This document shows positions 36,909-45,704 of a stretch of DNA of 64,000 nucleotides, piece after piece. This stretch comes from Gammaproteobacteria bacterium. Lineage in GTDB: Bacteria > Pseudomonadota > Gammaproteobacteria > Chromatiales > Chromatiaceae. The notes beneath the pieces were generated by a model. It made no database searches. It was not told the origin of the DNA and saw only the letters and a program-made list of their open reading frames with translations. The DNA is taken from assembly GCA_021773975.1 (NCBI GenBank), contig JAJFJN010000038.1, positions 62,001-126,000 of the forward strand. The letters are read 5' to 3'. The position numbers were made by a program, and so were the translations under genes. How positions within the stretch are numbered: position 1 is the first letter of the stretch; every line of letters begins with the position of its first letter.

Positions 36909-37520
36909 TTAGTTCTTTAAACCCTGAACAAACTGAGCAACAGCTGAGATCTCAGCATCCGTCATCTTTGCAGCTACACCACGCATCATCATGTTTGGAT
37001 CCGTGACACGTGCGCCAGAACGGAAATCCTTCAGTGCCTTCTCTACATATATCGCCTGCTGACCTGCCAAATTCGGGAAGTTAGCGGCTGGATTGCCAGC
37101 ACCCGAAGGACCGTGACAAGCCATACAAGCCGCCACACCAGAAAGTTTATTGCCACCACGATAGATTTTTCCGCCCAGCTCAACCTTATCTGCTGCAGTA
37201 ACACCCGCGCTTCTTTCCTGACTAGAAAAATAAGCCGCAAGATCAGCCATAGCTTTCTCATCTAGCGCTAAGGCCATAGGTGCCATCATAGGATCTTTTC
37301 GTACGCCGCCTTTAAACGACTGAAGTTGTTTTATGATGTAATCTGGATGCTGACCCGCTAGTTTTGGCCACATTGGATTCAGGCTGTTTCCACCTGGGCC
37401 ATGGCAGGCAATACATAAAGCTGCTCTGGCTTGTCCTGCTGCTGCATCACCTGCGGCCTGAGCGCCACCGGCTACCATCATCCCCATAACTACTAAAACT
37501 GTTACCAAGCATTTTTTCAT
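36909..37520 (-). CDS. Cytochrome c4 (di-heme)
   Basis: This 203-residue periplasmic electron carrier has two heme-binding motifs, CIACHG near residue 37 and CMACHG near residue 132. A signal peptide, MKKCLVTVLVVMGMMVAGGAQA, directs it out. The two halves are homologous, each with a distal methionine candidate (DPMMAPMA and DPNMMMRG). The family passes electrons from cytochrome bc1 to terminal oxidases or denitrification enzymes. The gene has its own terminator and stands alone. Confidence 0.93.
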   Translation of the reverse strand: MKKCLVTVLVVMGMMVAGGAQAAGDAAAGQARAALCIACHGPGGNSLNPMWPKLAGQHPDYIIKQLQSFKGGVRKDPMMAPMALALDEKAMADLAAYFSSQERSAGVTAADKVELGGKIYRGGNKLSGVAACMACHGPSGAGNPAANFPNLAGQQAIYVEKALKDFRSGARVTDPNMMMRGVAAKMTDAEISAVAQFVQGLKN

Positions 37521-37735
37521 GATTAAACCTGCTGTTTTATGATTTGTGGAACACTTGCTGGCGGTTATGCCTGCGTAAGTAGTGGCTGACTACTGCCATC
37601 GATGCCCCCACTAATTCTTTACTATTCTACTATGTCTTATCGACGAGCCGCCATATATACCAGAAGCGCTGGTGCATGGTCAAATAATAGCTAACCGATA
37701 ATGCGGCCCAAACTCAATTAAATACCTCTTATAAA

Positions 37736-38758
37736 TTAAGCAACTGGCAGCTCCCAATTCTCAATCTCCAGCACTATTTTACCTCGAGTATGCCCCTGCT
37801 CAATAAGCCGGTGAGCATCTGCTGCCTTCTCCAATGGAAACTTACGGCTCACGTGAATCTTGAGCTTGCCTGTATCCACCCAGCCCGCACAACGACGCAG
37901 TATCTCTACCTGATGAGCGCGAGCAGTGGGCAGATCATCCCGCAGCATCGGGGTGAGCATCAGCTCAAATCCAATATTGAGATTTTTATTGCGCGCCTCA
38001 GTCCAATCCATATCTGAACCAGGATCAAGCAGGGTTACGAGGCTACCCGCATAAGCCACTGCTGGAATAGTGCGACGGAAGTTATCCGGCCCAACCGTAT
38101 CCAAAGCAATATCCACACCCTTATTGTGAGTCCAAGCCAGCACCGCCTCTACAAAGTCACGCTGACGATAGAAGATAAACTCCTCTGCCCCCAGATCCTG
38201 CACTAGCATCGCTTGCTCTTCATCGCCTACTGTTGCACAGACCCGAGCACCACCCGATTGAGCCAGCTGAATCGCAACATGCCCCACACCGCCAGCACCA
38301 CCATGGACCAATACAGTTTGCCCAGCCTGTAGGCGACCACGTTCGATAACAGCCTCCCATGCCGTGATCAATACCAGTGGTGCGGCAGCCGCCTCAGCAA
38401 AACTCAGCTTTTTGGGTTTATGCTGAAGATAGGCCTCTTCAACGACTGTAAACTGGGCGTAAGTGCCTTGTTCCAGCCCCAGCCCCCCATGACAAAACCA
38501 AACAGCATCACCCGGTTTGAAACGAGTGACATCTGATCCCACCTCCATCACCACACCTGCACCATCACACCCCAGCACGGCTGGCAGGTCATGCGGGTAA
38601 AAAGGCGCATTGGCACGAACCTTGGTGTCGATAGGGTTAACTCCAGCAGCCATCATTCGGATCTTCACCTGGGTACGGGTCTGTACCTCAGGCTCAGCAA
38701 TCTCAACCAGTTGCAATACATCCGGTGATCCCGGCTCTGTCATCTGTACAGCACGCAT
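37736..38758 (-). CDS. Zinc-independent quinone oxidoreductase/alcohol dehydrogenase-like protein
   Basis: The 340-residue medium-chain dehydrogenase/reductase of the NADPH:quinone oxidoreductase branch has AGVNPIDTKVR and LGCDGAGVVMEVG in the catalytic domain, and the nucleotide loop VLVHGGAGGVGHVAIQLA in the Rossmann part. The four structural zinc cysteines of classical alcohol dehydrogenases are not seen. It probably reduces quinones or enones in the cytoplasm. It is a single gene divergent from a SIMPL-domain gene. Confidence 0.88.
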   Translation of the reverse strand: MRAVQMTEPGSPDVLQLVEIAEPEVQTRTQVKIRMMAAGVNPIDTKVRANAPFYPHDLPAVLGCDGAGVVMEVGSDVTRFKPGDAVWFCHGGLGLEQGTYAQFTVVEEAYLQHKPKKLSFAEAAAAPLVLITAWEAVIERGRLQAGQTVLVHGGAGGVGHVAIQLAQSGGARVCATVGDEEQAMLVQDLGAEEFIFYRQRDFVEAVLAWTHNKGVDIALDTVGPDNFRRTIPAVAYAGSLVTLLDPGSDMDWTEARNKNLNIGFELMLTPMLRDDLPTARAHQVEILRRCAGWVDTGKLKIHVSRKFPLEKAADAHRLIEQGHTRGKIVLEIENWELPVA

Positions 38759-38939
38759 TTGTATCTCTCCAAACTATTTATATAACTTGATTTAGGGGAA
38801 TCTTGCCGCCCCAGTCAGCATCCTGCAAGCAGGAATAGGTCTTTTTTCAGACAATCACCCCAATCGCCAGAAAACAACACACCCCACAGCATCAATTAGA
38901 GTAATATTTAAATCATCATTAATTAGATAGGGAATCATT

Positions 38940-39638
38940 ATGACTCATCGATTAGCATCCTTTCCGATAGTGTCACTATTACTACTCTGCCTCTTTATTA
39001 GCCCTGCATTCGCAGGCGATAAGAAAACAACCTACGACCACATAAACCTATCTGTCAGCACCACTGACGAGATAGAAAATGACACCCTGGTTGTGCAGCT
39101 CTACACCCAAAAAGAGGGGCAGATCGCCAGCAACCTGGCAAAACAGGTAAACCAGGATATTAAATGGGCCGTCCAACAAGCAAAACAGGTGCCCAATATC
39201 ACGGTGCAGACATTGGATTATCACACCACTCCTACCTACCACAAGCAGTCTCAGGATGGCTGGCGAGTGAAGCAGTCGCTGCGCCTCACAAGTCAAGACA
39301 CCGTAGCGATAAGTCAACTTATCGGCGAACTACAACAACATCTTATGATAGAAAATATCCGTTATAAGATTTCCCAAAAAAGACGGAGCGAAGCAGAAAA
39401 CAGGCTAATCACCCAAGCTATTGACGCCTTTAAAGCACGCGCCAAGCTTATAAGTAAAACATGGGAGCATAGCAACTACCGACTGGTACAAATGGATATC
39501 AACACATCTGGCAGAGCTGTTCAGCCCATGTTCAGAGCACAAGCCAGCATGGAGATTAATGCCGTCAACGCCCCCCCTCTTGAAGCAGGCAAACAGACGA
39601 TTCAAGTAACTGCCAGCGGAACCATTGAACTACTTTAA
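38940..39638 (+). CDS. SIMPL-domain periplasmic protein (DUF541)
   Basis: The 232-residue protein begins with a signal peptide (LASFPIVSLLLLCLFISPAFA). The rest follows the SIMPL pattern: an early beta strand with THDEIENDTLVVQLYTQKEG-like content, VQTLDYHTTPTYHK, then IRYKISQKRRSEAENRLITQAI and ending VTASGTIEL. Family members are linked to oxidative stress or envelope assembly, but no activity is established. A carbon-nitrogen hydrolase gene follows eight bases later, suggesting an operon. Confidence 0.8.
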   Translation: MTHRLASFPIVSLLLLCLFISPAFAGDKKTTYDHINLSVSTTDEIENDTLVVQLYTQKEGQIASNLAKQVNQDIKWAVQQAKQVPNITVQTLDYHTTPTYHKQSQDGWRVKQSLRLTSQDTVAISQLIGELQQHLMIENIRYKISQKRRSEAENRLITQAIDAFKARAKLISKTWEHSNYRLVQMDINTSGRAVQPMFRAQASMEINAVNAPPLEAGKQTIQVTASGTIELL

Positions 39639-39646
39639 GATTTTTT

Positions 39647-40462
39647 ATGCCTAATTTAACAGCTAGGGTTGGCTTCTATCAGTTTGCACCTGAATTTGGT
39701 GCCGTGTCTGCAAACCTATCCAAAGTGGTTACCGCATTAAGTGGGGTTGATGCCGATATTATTGTTCTGCCAGAGCTGGCATTTACCGGTTACTATTTTC
39801 AAAATCGAGAGGAGCTGGCGACACTAGCAGAAACCCCAGAGGCCTCTGCTACCATTGCCGCTCTGATACAACTATGCCGTGACAATAATTTTCATTTGGT
39901 CACGGGGTTTGCTGAAAAGGCAGAGGACAAAATTTTTAACAGCGCCCTTCTGATTAATAGTGAAGGCATTATTCAAACCTACCGCAAACTCCACCTCTTT
40001 AATACCGAATCTGAATATTTTGACCCTGGCGACAAACCTCTTCAGATTTGCAACATTAACGGCATGAAGGTTGGATTGATGGTTTGCTACGACTGGGCCT
40101 TTCCCGAAGTTGCGCGAACCCTGGCACTACAGGGTGCTGACCTGATCTGCCACCCCTCCAATCTGGTTTTACCCTGGTGTCAGCAGGCAATGCTGACCCG
40201 CTGTATGGAAAATGGTATTTTTGCAATCACGACCAACCGGACAGGTTCTGACATCCGCCTCAGAGGAACCCTCAATTTTACCGGCCAAAGCCAGATAGCC
40301 GGGCCAAAAGGGGTTTTAGTGCATCAATCATCAACTGAAGAAGAGGCGCTTTATATCGCCAACATTGATTTAGCACAGGCCAGAGACAAAAATGTCACGC
40401 CTCTCAGTGATCTATTCAGTGATCGCCGTCCAGCGTTCTACTCTCGCCTCAAATACAAATAG
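39647..40462 (+). CDS. Carbon-nitrogen hydrolase (nitrilase superfamily)
   Basis: The 271-residue enzyme hydrolyses an amide or nitrile bond. The Glu-Lys-Cys triad is visible: LPELAFTGYYF, YRKLHLFNTE and MVCYDWAFPEVAR. It resembles amidases such as omega-amidase and N-carbamoyl-type enzymes rather than true nitrilases, but the substrate cannot be fixed. It is downstream of the SIMPL gene with a gap of eight bases. Confidence 0.9.
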   Translation: MPNLTARVGFYQFAPEFGAVSANLSKVVTALSGVDADIIVLPELAFTGYYFQNREELATLAETPEASATIAALIQLCRDNNFHLVTGFAEKAEDKIFNSALLINSEGIIQTYRKLHLFNTESEYFDPGDKPLQICNINGMKVGLMVCYDWAFPEVARTLALQGADLICHPSNLVLPWCQQAMLTRCMENGIFAITTNRTGSDIRLRGTLNFTGQSQIAGPKGVLVHQSSTEEEALYIANIDLAQARDKNVTPLSDLFSDRRPAFYSRLKYK

Positions 40463-40501
40463 GCACTAAACATCCTGCAACACCGTGGGGCATAAAACAG
40501 A

Positions 40502-40726
40502 TCAATCCAGCCCCGGACCCATAATATAGTCCACCACTTCAAAACCTTGTGCCTCTAACGTTTCAGCTATGTCATCCCACGTGTAATCAGGGTTCTCCTC
40601 TTCCACACCCGCAATAAGGCCTGTGGTATGGCGGAATGCCTCATGCCCATCATAATGCTCTGGAATCTTGATCAAACGGGTGTGTTCAGGTGTTTTACTG
40701 GGCAGCAGTATAAATTTTGCAGACAT
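40502..40726 (-). CDS. Small conserved-looking protein of unknown function
   Basis: A 74-residue acidic protein with no family I recognise. It begins MSAKFILLPSKTPEHTRLI and ends EVVDYIMGPGLD, with an Asp/Glu-rich middle around EEENPDYTWDDIAE. An AGAGGAAAAA ribosome site precedes the ATG on the minus strand. There are no cysteines, membrane segments or signal peptide. Its codon use looks like that of a real gene, and it stands alone between convergent and divergent neighbours. Confidence 0.6.
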   Translation of the reverse strand: MSAKFILLPSKTPEHTRLIKIPEHYDGHEAFRHTTGLIAGVEEENPDYTWDDIAETLEAQGFEVVDYIMGPGLD

Positions 40727-41021
40727 GATTTTTCCTCTTCAGTCATTCCAAATGAAATAGTAATCGCTATTTATTCATTAGTTATCAAGTCCGCAATGGC
40801 TCTTGATTTCATACTGTCAGGCAAACAGATACTCCATTGTCACCACCAGCACCGCTATTTCCTTTGAGGGATATCAAGTCACCCTGTTTTTTAGCCTTAA
40901 AGCCACGCTATTTTTTATATTTCAGACTGAAATTAAACTTTATGCCCATTTTGTTAAAACTTTTTTGCACAATAGTGATCACTAAATTATAAGAGAGTAT
41001 CCATTTCTGAGATTTCAAACC

Positions 41022-41678
41022 ATGCTTCGATCCACCATTATTGTATTATCTCTTATAGCCGTTATCAGCCCTGCGCTGCTGCATGCTACTGATAAGCCTG
41101 CAGGCAGCATCGGGCAGACTGGCACTAAACAGGTACAAATCCCGCCACTACAAGAGGCACCTCCTGGCGGAGACTTTATTCTGCACGCCGCCTCTGGCCC
41201 TGTGGCGCTACAGGATTTCCGCGGCAAGGTGGTGATGCTCTACTTTGGCTACACCACTTGCCCTGACATCTGCCCCTCTGCTCTCTCTTTTTTAGCCCAG
41301 GCACTAAATGGCCTGAATAGTGAAGAACTAAAAAAGGTACAGGGGATTTTTGTCAGCGTTGATCCGAAGCGTGATACCCCTGACAAGCTGGCCGAATATG
41401 TCAGCTATTTTCACCCCAATCTAATCGGCGTAACCGGAACAGCAGAGGAGGTTGCCACAACTGCCAAGCTATATGGCGCCCAATATTATGAAGCAGAACT
41501 TGAAGATTCCCCCATTGGTTACGCCGTCAACCACTCCTCCGTAATCTGTCTGATCACTTCTAATGGTGCTTTGCGCTTTATCTTCCCCCACGGGACACCA
41601 CCTTCCGTCATGCTAAAGGCCATCCGCCATGTTTTGGATGAAGATAAACAGCGCGAGGCAAAGCAACCAAATCCCTAA
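41022..41678 (+). CDS. SCO1/SenC-family copper/thiol protein
   Basis: The 218-residue thioredoxin-fold protein delivers copper or reductant to cytochrome oxidase CuA in the better-known members. The copper motif YFGYTTCPDICPSALS holds two cysteines, and the distal histidine lies in YAVNHSSVICLI. A signal peptide or membrane anchor, IIVLSLIAVISPALLHA, is at the N-terminus. No oxidase gene is nearby, so the partner is unknown; moeA follows about 80 bases later. Confidence 0.9.
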   Translation: MLRSTIIVLSLIAVISPALLHATDKPAGSIGQTGTKQVQIPPLQEAPPGGDFILHAASGPVALQDFRGKVVMLYFGYTTCPDICPSALSFLAQALNGLNSEELKKVQGIFVSVDPKRDTPDKLAEYVSYFHPNLIGVTGTAEEVATTAKLYGAQYYEAELEDSPIGYAVNHSSVICLITSNGALRFIFPHGTPPSVMLKAIRHVLDEDKQREAKQPNP

Positions 41679-41760
41679 ATAAGCTGCTTATATTTGAGTC
41701 CTATCTCCACCTATAGTAATGTCCTACGCACTTTCTAACTAACCATTTAAAGTAGGCATT

Positions 41761-43011
41761 ATGAGTGAATGCGGTTGCGGTTCTGTTCCTATGTTCGGCC
41801 CTCTCAAGACCCCTGAAGAGGCGCTTGAGCTCCTGCTGTCCAACGTTAAACCTGTCACTGAAGTGGAACAGGTCCCAATCAGTGAAGCCCTAGGGCGGGT
41901 ACTGGCTCAGCCAGTCTTTAGCCTGACCGATGTTCCACCCTGGGATAACAGCGCCATGGATGGGTATGCGGTTAACACTGCGGACCTGACCCAGGAAAAC
42001 ACCACCCTGCCCATTTCACAGCGCATTCCTGCCGGTGTTGCTGGTGATCCTCTAAAACCTGGCACAGCCGCACGCATCTTTACCGGCGCACCCGTGCCAC
42101 CAGATGCCGATGCCGTGGTAATTCAAGAGGTGTGTGAACAGACGGGGGATCAGGTGCTGATCAAGCAGGTGGTTCCATCCGGCGCCAACATCCGGCGCGC
42201 GGGTGAAGATTGCAGCAAGGGGCAGCAAATTCTTAACCCTGGCATCCGCCTTGGCCCGCAACACCTTGGGGCTGCCGCCTCTGTAGGTGTGGCTCAGGTA
42301 TCTGTCTACCGCAAACTCAAGGTGGCGCTCTTCTCCAGTGGCGATGAATTGATCATGCCTGGTGGCGAACTGGGGCCGGGTCAAATCTTCAACTCCAATC
42401 AGTTCACCCTGATTGGTCTGCTGGAGACTCTGGGCTGTGAGGTCACCAACCTTGGTATCGTTGAAGATACCTTTGAGGCAACCTGTGATGCGCTGGCACG
42501 CGGCGCTGAGCAGGCCGATCTGGTGCTCGCCTCAGGTGGTGTCTCCGTCGGCGAAGAGGATCACGTCAAACCAGCGGTAGAGAAACTCGGCTCTCTGGAT
42601 CTCTGGAAAATCGCCATCCGCCCCGGCAAGCCGCTTGCCTTTGGTCACATTGGCGACACGCCATTTATCGGCGCACCCGGCAACCCCGTCTCCCTGTTTG
42701 TCACCTTCTGCCTGTTTGCCCGCCCCTACATTCTGAGCAGCCAGGGGGTCACCGAGGGCGTCTTACCAACACCCATCACCGCCGTCACAAACTTTGACTG
42801 GAACAAACCCGACAAACGCCGTGAGTTTGCCCGCGCCCGGCTTGAGCTGGATGAGAGCGGCACAGCCCATGTCAGCCTCTTCAAAAGCCGCTCATCCGGC
42901 ATGCTCAGCTCCCTGACCTGGGCCAATGGCCTGGCTGTCATCCCCGAGCAGCAGACCTTAAACAAAGGAGAGAAGGTACAATTTCTTCCCTTCAATGAGC
43001 TTTTATCATGA
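41761..43011 (+). CDS. moeA: Molybdopterin molybdenumtransferase MoeA
   Basis: The 416-residue enzyme inserts molybdenum into adenylated molybdopterin. Recognisable are VPPWDNSAMDGYAV, RIFTGAPVPPDADAVV, VALFSSGDELIMPG, LASGGVSVGEEDHVK and PGNPVSLFVTF. A short cysteine-rich extension, MSECGCGS, precedes the usual start. The gene overlaps moaD by four bases and heads a moeA-moaD-moaE operon, which would supply cofactor to nitrate reductases or other molybdoenzymes. Confidence 0.96.
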   Translation: MSECGCGSVPMFGPLKTPEEALELLLSNVKPVTEVEQVPISEALGRVLAQPVFSLTDVPPWDNSAMDGYAVNTADLTQENTTLPISQRIPAGVAGDPLKPGTAARIFTGAPVPPDADAVVIQEVCEQTGDQVLIKQVVPSGANIRRAGEDCSKGQQILNPGIRLGPQHLGAAASVGVAQVSVYRKLKVALFSSGDELIMPGGELGPGQIFNSNQFTLIGLLETLGCEVTNLGIVEDTFEATCDALARGAEQADLVLASGGVSVGEEDHVKPAVEKLGSLDLWKIAIRPGKPLAFGHIGDTPFIGAPGNPVSLFVTFCLFARPYILSSQGVTEGVLPTPITAVTNFDWNKPDKRREFARARLELDESGTAHVSLFKSRSSGMLSSLTWANGLAVIPEQQTLNKGEKVQFLPFNELLS

Positions 43012-43259
43012 TCAATATCCTCTATTTCGCCCGTTTGCGAGAGCAGCTGAAGACCGAATCAGAACAGCTGGAACTGACCACAGATCTCACCGACATTGCC
43101 TCCCTAGTCAACCTGTTACGCCACCGGGGCGGCATCTGGGAAGAGGCATTTGGCGGCCCAACCATGATGTCTGCTGTCAACCAAGAGGTTGCCAACCCAA
43201 CCACCCGCATCAAAGATGGCGATGAAGTGGCCTTCTTTCCACCTGTTACAGGCGGTTGA
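43008..43259 (+). CDS. moaD: Molybdopterin synthase small subunit MoaD
   Basis: This 83-residue ubiquitin-like sulfur carrier donates the dithiolene sulfurs to precursor Z with MoaE. It starts INILYFARLREQL and ends FFPPVTGG, with the C-terminal Gly-Gly that becomes a thiocarboxylate. It overlaps moeA by four bases and precedes moaE by seven. Confidence 0.95.
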   Translation: MINILYFARLREQLKTESEQLELTTDLTDIASLVNLLRHRGGIWEEAFGGPTMMSAVNQEVANPTTRIKDGDEVAFFPPVTGG

Positions 43260-43266
43260 TTCAAAT

Positions 43267-43731
43267 ATGAGCTACATCTCCGTACAGACCGAACCCTTCG
43301 ATATCACCGCCGTACAGGACGAACTGCGCGCCGAGAGTCCAGCCATCGGTGCGCTGGTCTCATTTGTCGGGCTGATGCGTGATATCAATGAAGGCGATGC
43401 TGTCAGTACCATGACCCTGGAACACTATCCCGGCATGACAGAAAGGGCGTTGGAGAGCATTGTCGCCGAAGCCAACGAACGTTGGGATCTAATCGGCACC
43501 CGGGTCATCCATCGGGTTGGTGAGCTAAAGCCACAAGACCCTATCGTAATGGTTGCTGTCACCAGCAGCCATCGAGGCGAAGCCTTTCAGGCCTGTGAGT
43601 TTATTATCGACTATCTTAAAAGCCGCGCGCCCTTTTGGAAAAAAGAGAACACACCTGAAGGTGACCGCTGGGTGGATGCCCGCCACTCCGACCAAACAGC
43701 CGAAGCACGCTGGTTAAAAGAGCAGGATTAA
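43267..43731 (+). CDS. moaE: Molybdopterin synthase large subunit MoaE
   Basis: The 154-residue catalytic subunit converts precursor Z to molybdopterin with MoaD. The start at 43267 gives MSYISVQTEPFDI; an upstream extension of the frame runs through moaD and is not real. Motifs include GALVSFVGLMRD, LEHYPGMTERAL, HRVGELKPQDPIV and the active lysine region YLKSRAPFWKKE. Confidence 0.95.
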   Translation: MSYISVQTEPFDITAVQDELRAESPAIGALVSFVGLMRDINEGDAVSTMTLEHYPGMTERALESIVAEANERWDLIGTRVIHRVGELKPQDPIVMVAVTSSHRGEAFQACEFIIDYLKSRAPFWKKENTPEGDRWVDARHSDQTAEARWLKEQD

Positions 43732-43732
43732 T

Positions 43733-44128
43733 ATGTCACCCACCTCCCTATCTAACACACCACTTTCACCACCTAACAGAGTTCACCTCATGATACTTGA
43801 AGTCTTTCTACAAACACTCAAAGACAAACCAGAAACCATTGAATTTGAACAAACCATAGCGCTCATTGATGAAACATATAAATTCATTCCAACCTCATTT
43901 CACAATGGCGATCTAGTCAACGAGGCAGGAGAAAATTCAGGCTCCTGCAAGATATATGCATTTGGGCAGCTACATGGTTTAACAGAAGAGCAGACCCTAG
44001 CTTGCTTTGGACACTACTACCGTGAAGATGTATTGCAACACCCCAATGGTACAGATCACCAAAACATTCGTAACTTTATGAAAACAGGCTGGGTGGGGAT
44101 TAAATTTAATGGTGAGGCATTAGCTTAA
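43733..44128 (+). CDS. HopJ-family protein
   Basis: The 131-residue protein matches the HopJ type III effector family as I recall it: LEVFLQTLKDKPETIEFEQT, then YKFIPTSFHNGDLVNEAGENSGSCKIYAFG, and a tail with QNIRNFMKTGWVGIKF. The family name comes from a Pseudomonas protein, but homologues are common in free-living marine gammaproteobacteria without type III secretion, and none is seen here. An internal ATG at 43790 would give the usual family N-terminus; the upstream one has a better AGGA site. It follows moaE by one base. Confidence 0.75.
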   Translation: MSPTSLSNTPLSPPNRVHLMILEVFLQTLKDKPETIEFEQTIALIDETYKFIPTSFHNGDLVNEAGENSGSCKIYAFGQLHGLTEEQTLACFGHYYREDVLQHPNGTDHQNIRNFMKTGWVGIKFNGEALA

Positions 44129-44554
44129 CTACATGCATTTTTAGCTACTGCCTTACGCTTAATAGGCATGAAAAAAAATATTATTATAATTCTTGGACGA
44201 TCATTTACATGCATAAGAAAGCCAGCACACCAAGCGCCATATAGTAAGCGCTGCAGGTTCTGAAACAAAAGCTAAGCCCTCCCCGGAATCCCATTGCCGC
44301 AAGGACTCCCCACCTGGAACAATATTGCCGCAAGGAAACACTCAGCAAGTTGCTAGCACCCTATATCATCATGACTACGGCAATGATAGCCGCTGCAGGG
44401 TCCTCTCCATCAACACATCTTGCTTGGAAGAAGAAACCGGCATGCATGTTGCAGATGTTTTTTTCGCCAAGCAGGGTGTGTTGGTCTGGCGAGCAAGATG
44501 GAAAAACCTGCCTCACTACAATGCTACGCTATCAATAACAAGAGAGGATAAGCG
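44129..44554. other. Non-coding region with a short direct repeat
   Basis: About 425 bases between the HopJ-family gene and the methyltransferase. The 13-base word ATTGCCGCAAGGA appears at 44293-44305 and 44324-44336, a period of 31 bases. Two small reading frames (around 44325-44558 and 44350-44538) show no gene-like features. It probably contains the methyltransferase promoter. Confidence 0.45.
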
Positions 44555-45481
44555 ATGACGACACAAATCGACCAATTGGTGCTAGGTCAGTTTATACCGA
44601 TGCACTACCACTTCAACATGCTCAATGACACTGTGCGCATGCAAGGTTTCAAAGCGGCACTTCAGCATGTCGTGCATCCCAATGCCAAAGTGCTGGAACT
44701 GGGAGGAGGAACCGGTGTGCTATCTATTTTTGCTGCACAACAAGCTGCCCATGTGCGCTACGTGGAGCAAAACCCGGAACTGGTTGAGACAGCACGCCGT
44801 ATACTGCGCCAGAACGCCAACGGAAATAAAGTGGAAATCATTCAGGCAGACGCTAGCCAATATCTTCCTCCCGAACCTGTTGATGTAGTGATTTGTGAAA
44901 TGCTTCATGTAGGGCTGCTGCGGGAAAAACAGGCCTCAATGATTCGCGGATTCAAGCGGCGCTATCTAGAAAAATTCGGCGGGCCGCTGCCAATCTTTGT
45001 GCCCGAAGCTTGTATCCAGGCGATACAACCCGTACAACAGGATTTTAACTACGAAGGCTTCTACGCTCCCATCATCGCTTTCCAAAACCCCGTCGCCATC
45101 CAGGAAAAAACTCAAGACCTAAGCGATCCTGCGGTATTCCAGATATTCTCCTACGAAGATGCGATACCTCAAACCTGTAGCTGGGATGGAAGCATACAGA
45201 TCAGCACAGACGGCCAGCTCAATGCCTTACGCCTGATCACCAAAAACATCCTGGCAGTCATACTGGAAGAACAGCGCACCATCGACTGGTTCAACCAATA
45301 TCTCATCGTCCCTCTCGATGAACCCATGCAAGTCCATGCAGGCGACGAAGTGGCAATCAGCTTCAACTACCCTACCGGTGCTAACTTCGATGCTTTAACC
45401 CGTTCGCTGGATGTGAGCATCGTTAACGTGAATGGCAGCCGCGACGACATATTGCAGCCGAAGATCGCTGTTTGCCAATAG
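44555..45481 (+). CDS. PRMT-like S-adenosylmethionine methyltransferase
   Basis: The 308-residue protein follows the layout of protein arginine methyltransferases. MLNDTVRMQGFKAAL stands where PRMTs have their helix X/Y entry, VLELGGGTGVLSIFAA (residues 46-61) is SAM motif I, and VDVVICEMLHVGLLRE gives two glutamates, Glu115 and Glu124, with exactly the eight-residue spacing of the PRMT double-E loop. The C-terminal part reads like the beta-barrel, where the THW loop appears as IDW (residues 243-245). The catalytic-loop histidine is thus replaced by Asp. The substrate may be a protein or a small molecule. It is a single gene between non-coding DNA and a strong terminator. Confidence 0.7.
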   Translation: MTTQIDQLVLGQFIPMHYHFNMLNDTVRMQGFKAALQHVVHPNAKVLELGGGTGVLSIFAAQQAAHVRYVEQNPELVETARRILRQNANGNKVEIIQADASQYLPPEPVDVVICEMLHVGLLREKQASMIRGFKRRYLEKFGGPLPIFVPEACIQAIQPVQQDFNYEGFYAPIIAFQNPVAIQEKTQDLSDPAVFQIFSYEDAIPQTCSWDGSIQISTDGQLNALRLITKNILAVILEEQRTIDWFNQYLIVPLDEPMQVHAGDEVAISFNYPTGANFDALTRSLDVSIVNVNGSRDDILQPKIAVCQ

Positions 45482-45614
45482 CACTGCCACCGCTCGAAGG
45501 CGGTAGACGGTGCTCATTGCTTTTATAGGGGGTGCAAGCTCACCACGGCAAGCGACTGGAATAGCCCCCTAGGCAAATAGATGAAGAGACAACGGTGACA
45601 GTATTCCCTTCCAA

Positions 45615-45650
45615 TAAAAAAACGCCCCTGTAAAACAGGGGCGTTTAAAA
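45615..45650. terminator. Bidirectional terminator
   Basis: AACGCCCCTG and CAGGGGCGTT form a ten-pair stem around TAAAA, flanked by A-run and T-rich sequence on both sides. It separates the plus-strand methyltransferase from the convergent zinc-finger gene and should serve both. Confidence 0.9.
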
Positions 45651-45704
45651 ACATTGGGCTTTTTCAGAAAGCAACCCAACTCCATTAGGATTAGACCTAT
45701 TCAG

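Noticed and set aside
43189..43266. Longer moaE beginning inside moaD
   Set aside because: The extra residues are an out-of-frame translation of moaD; the ATG at 43267 gives the normal MoaE N-terminus.
43733..44128. True type III secretion effector
   Set aside because: HopJ-family proteins are common in bacteria without type III secretion, and no secretion genes or chaperone lie nearby.
44168..44263. Short frame starting MKKNIIIILG
   Set aside because: Only about 31 codons, in A+T-rich DNA and without a ribosome site; no support as a gene.
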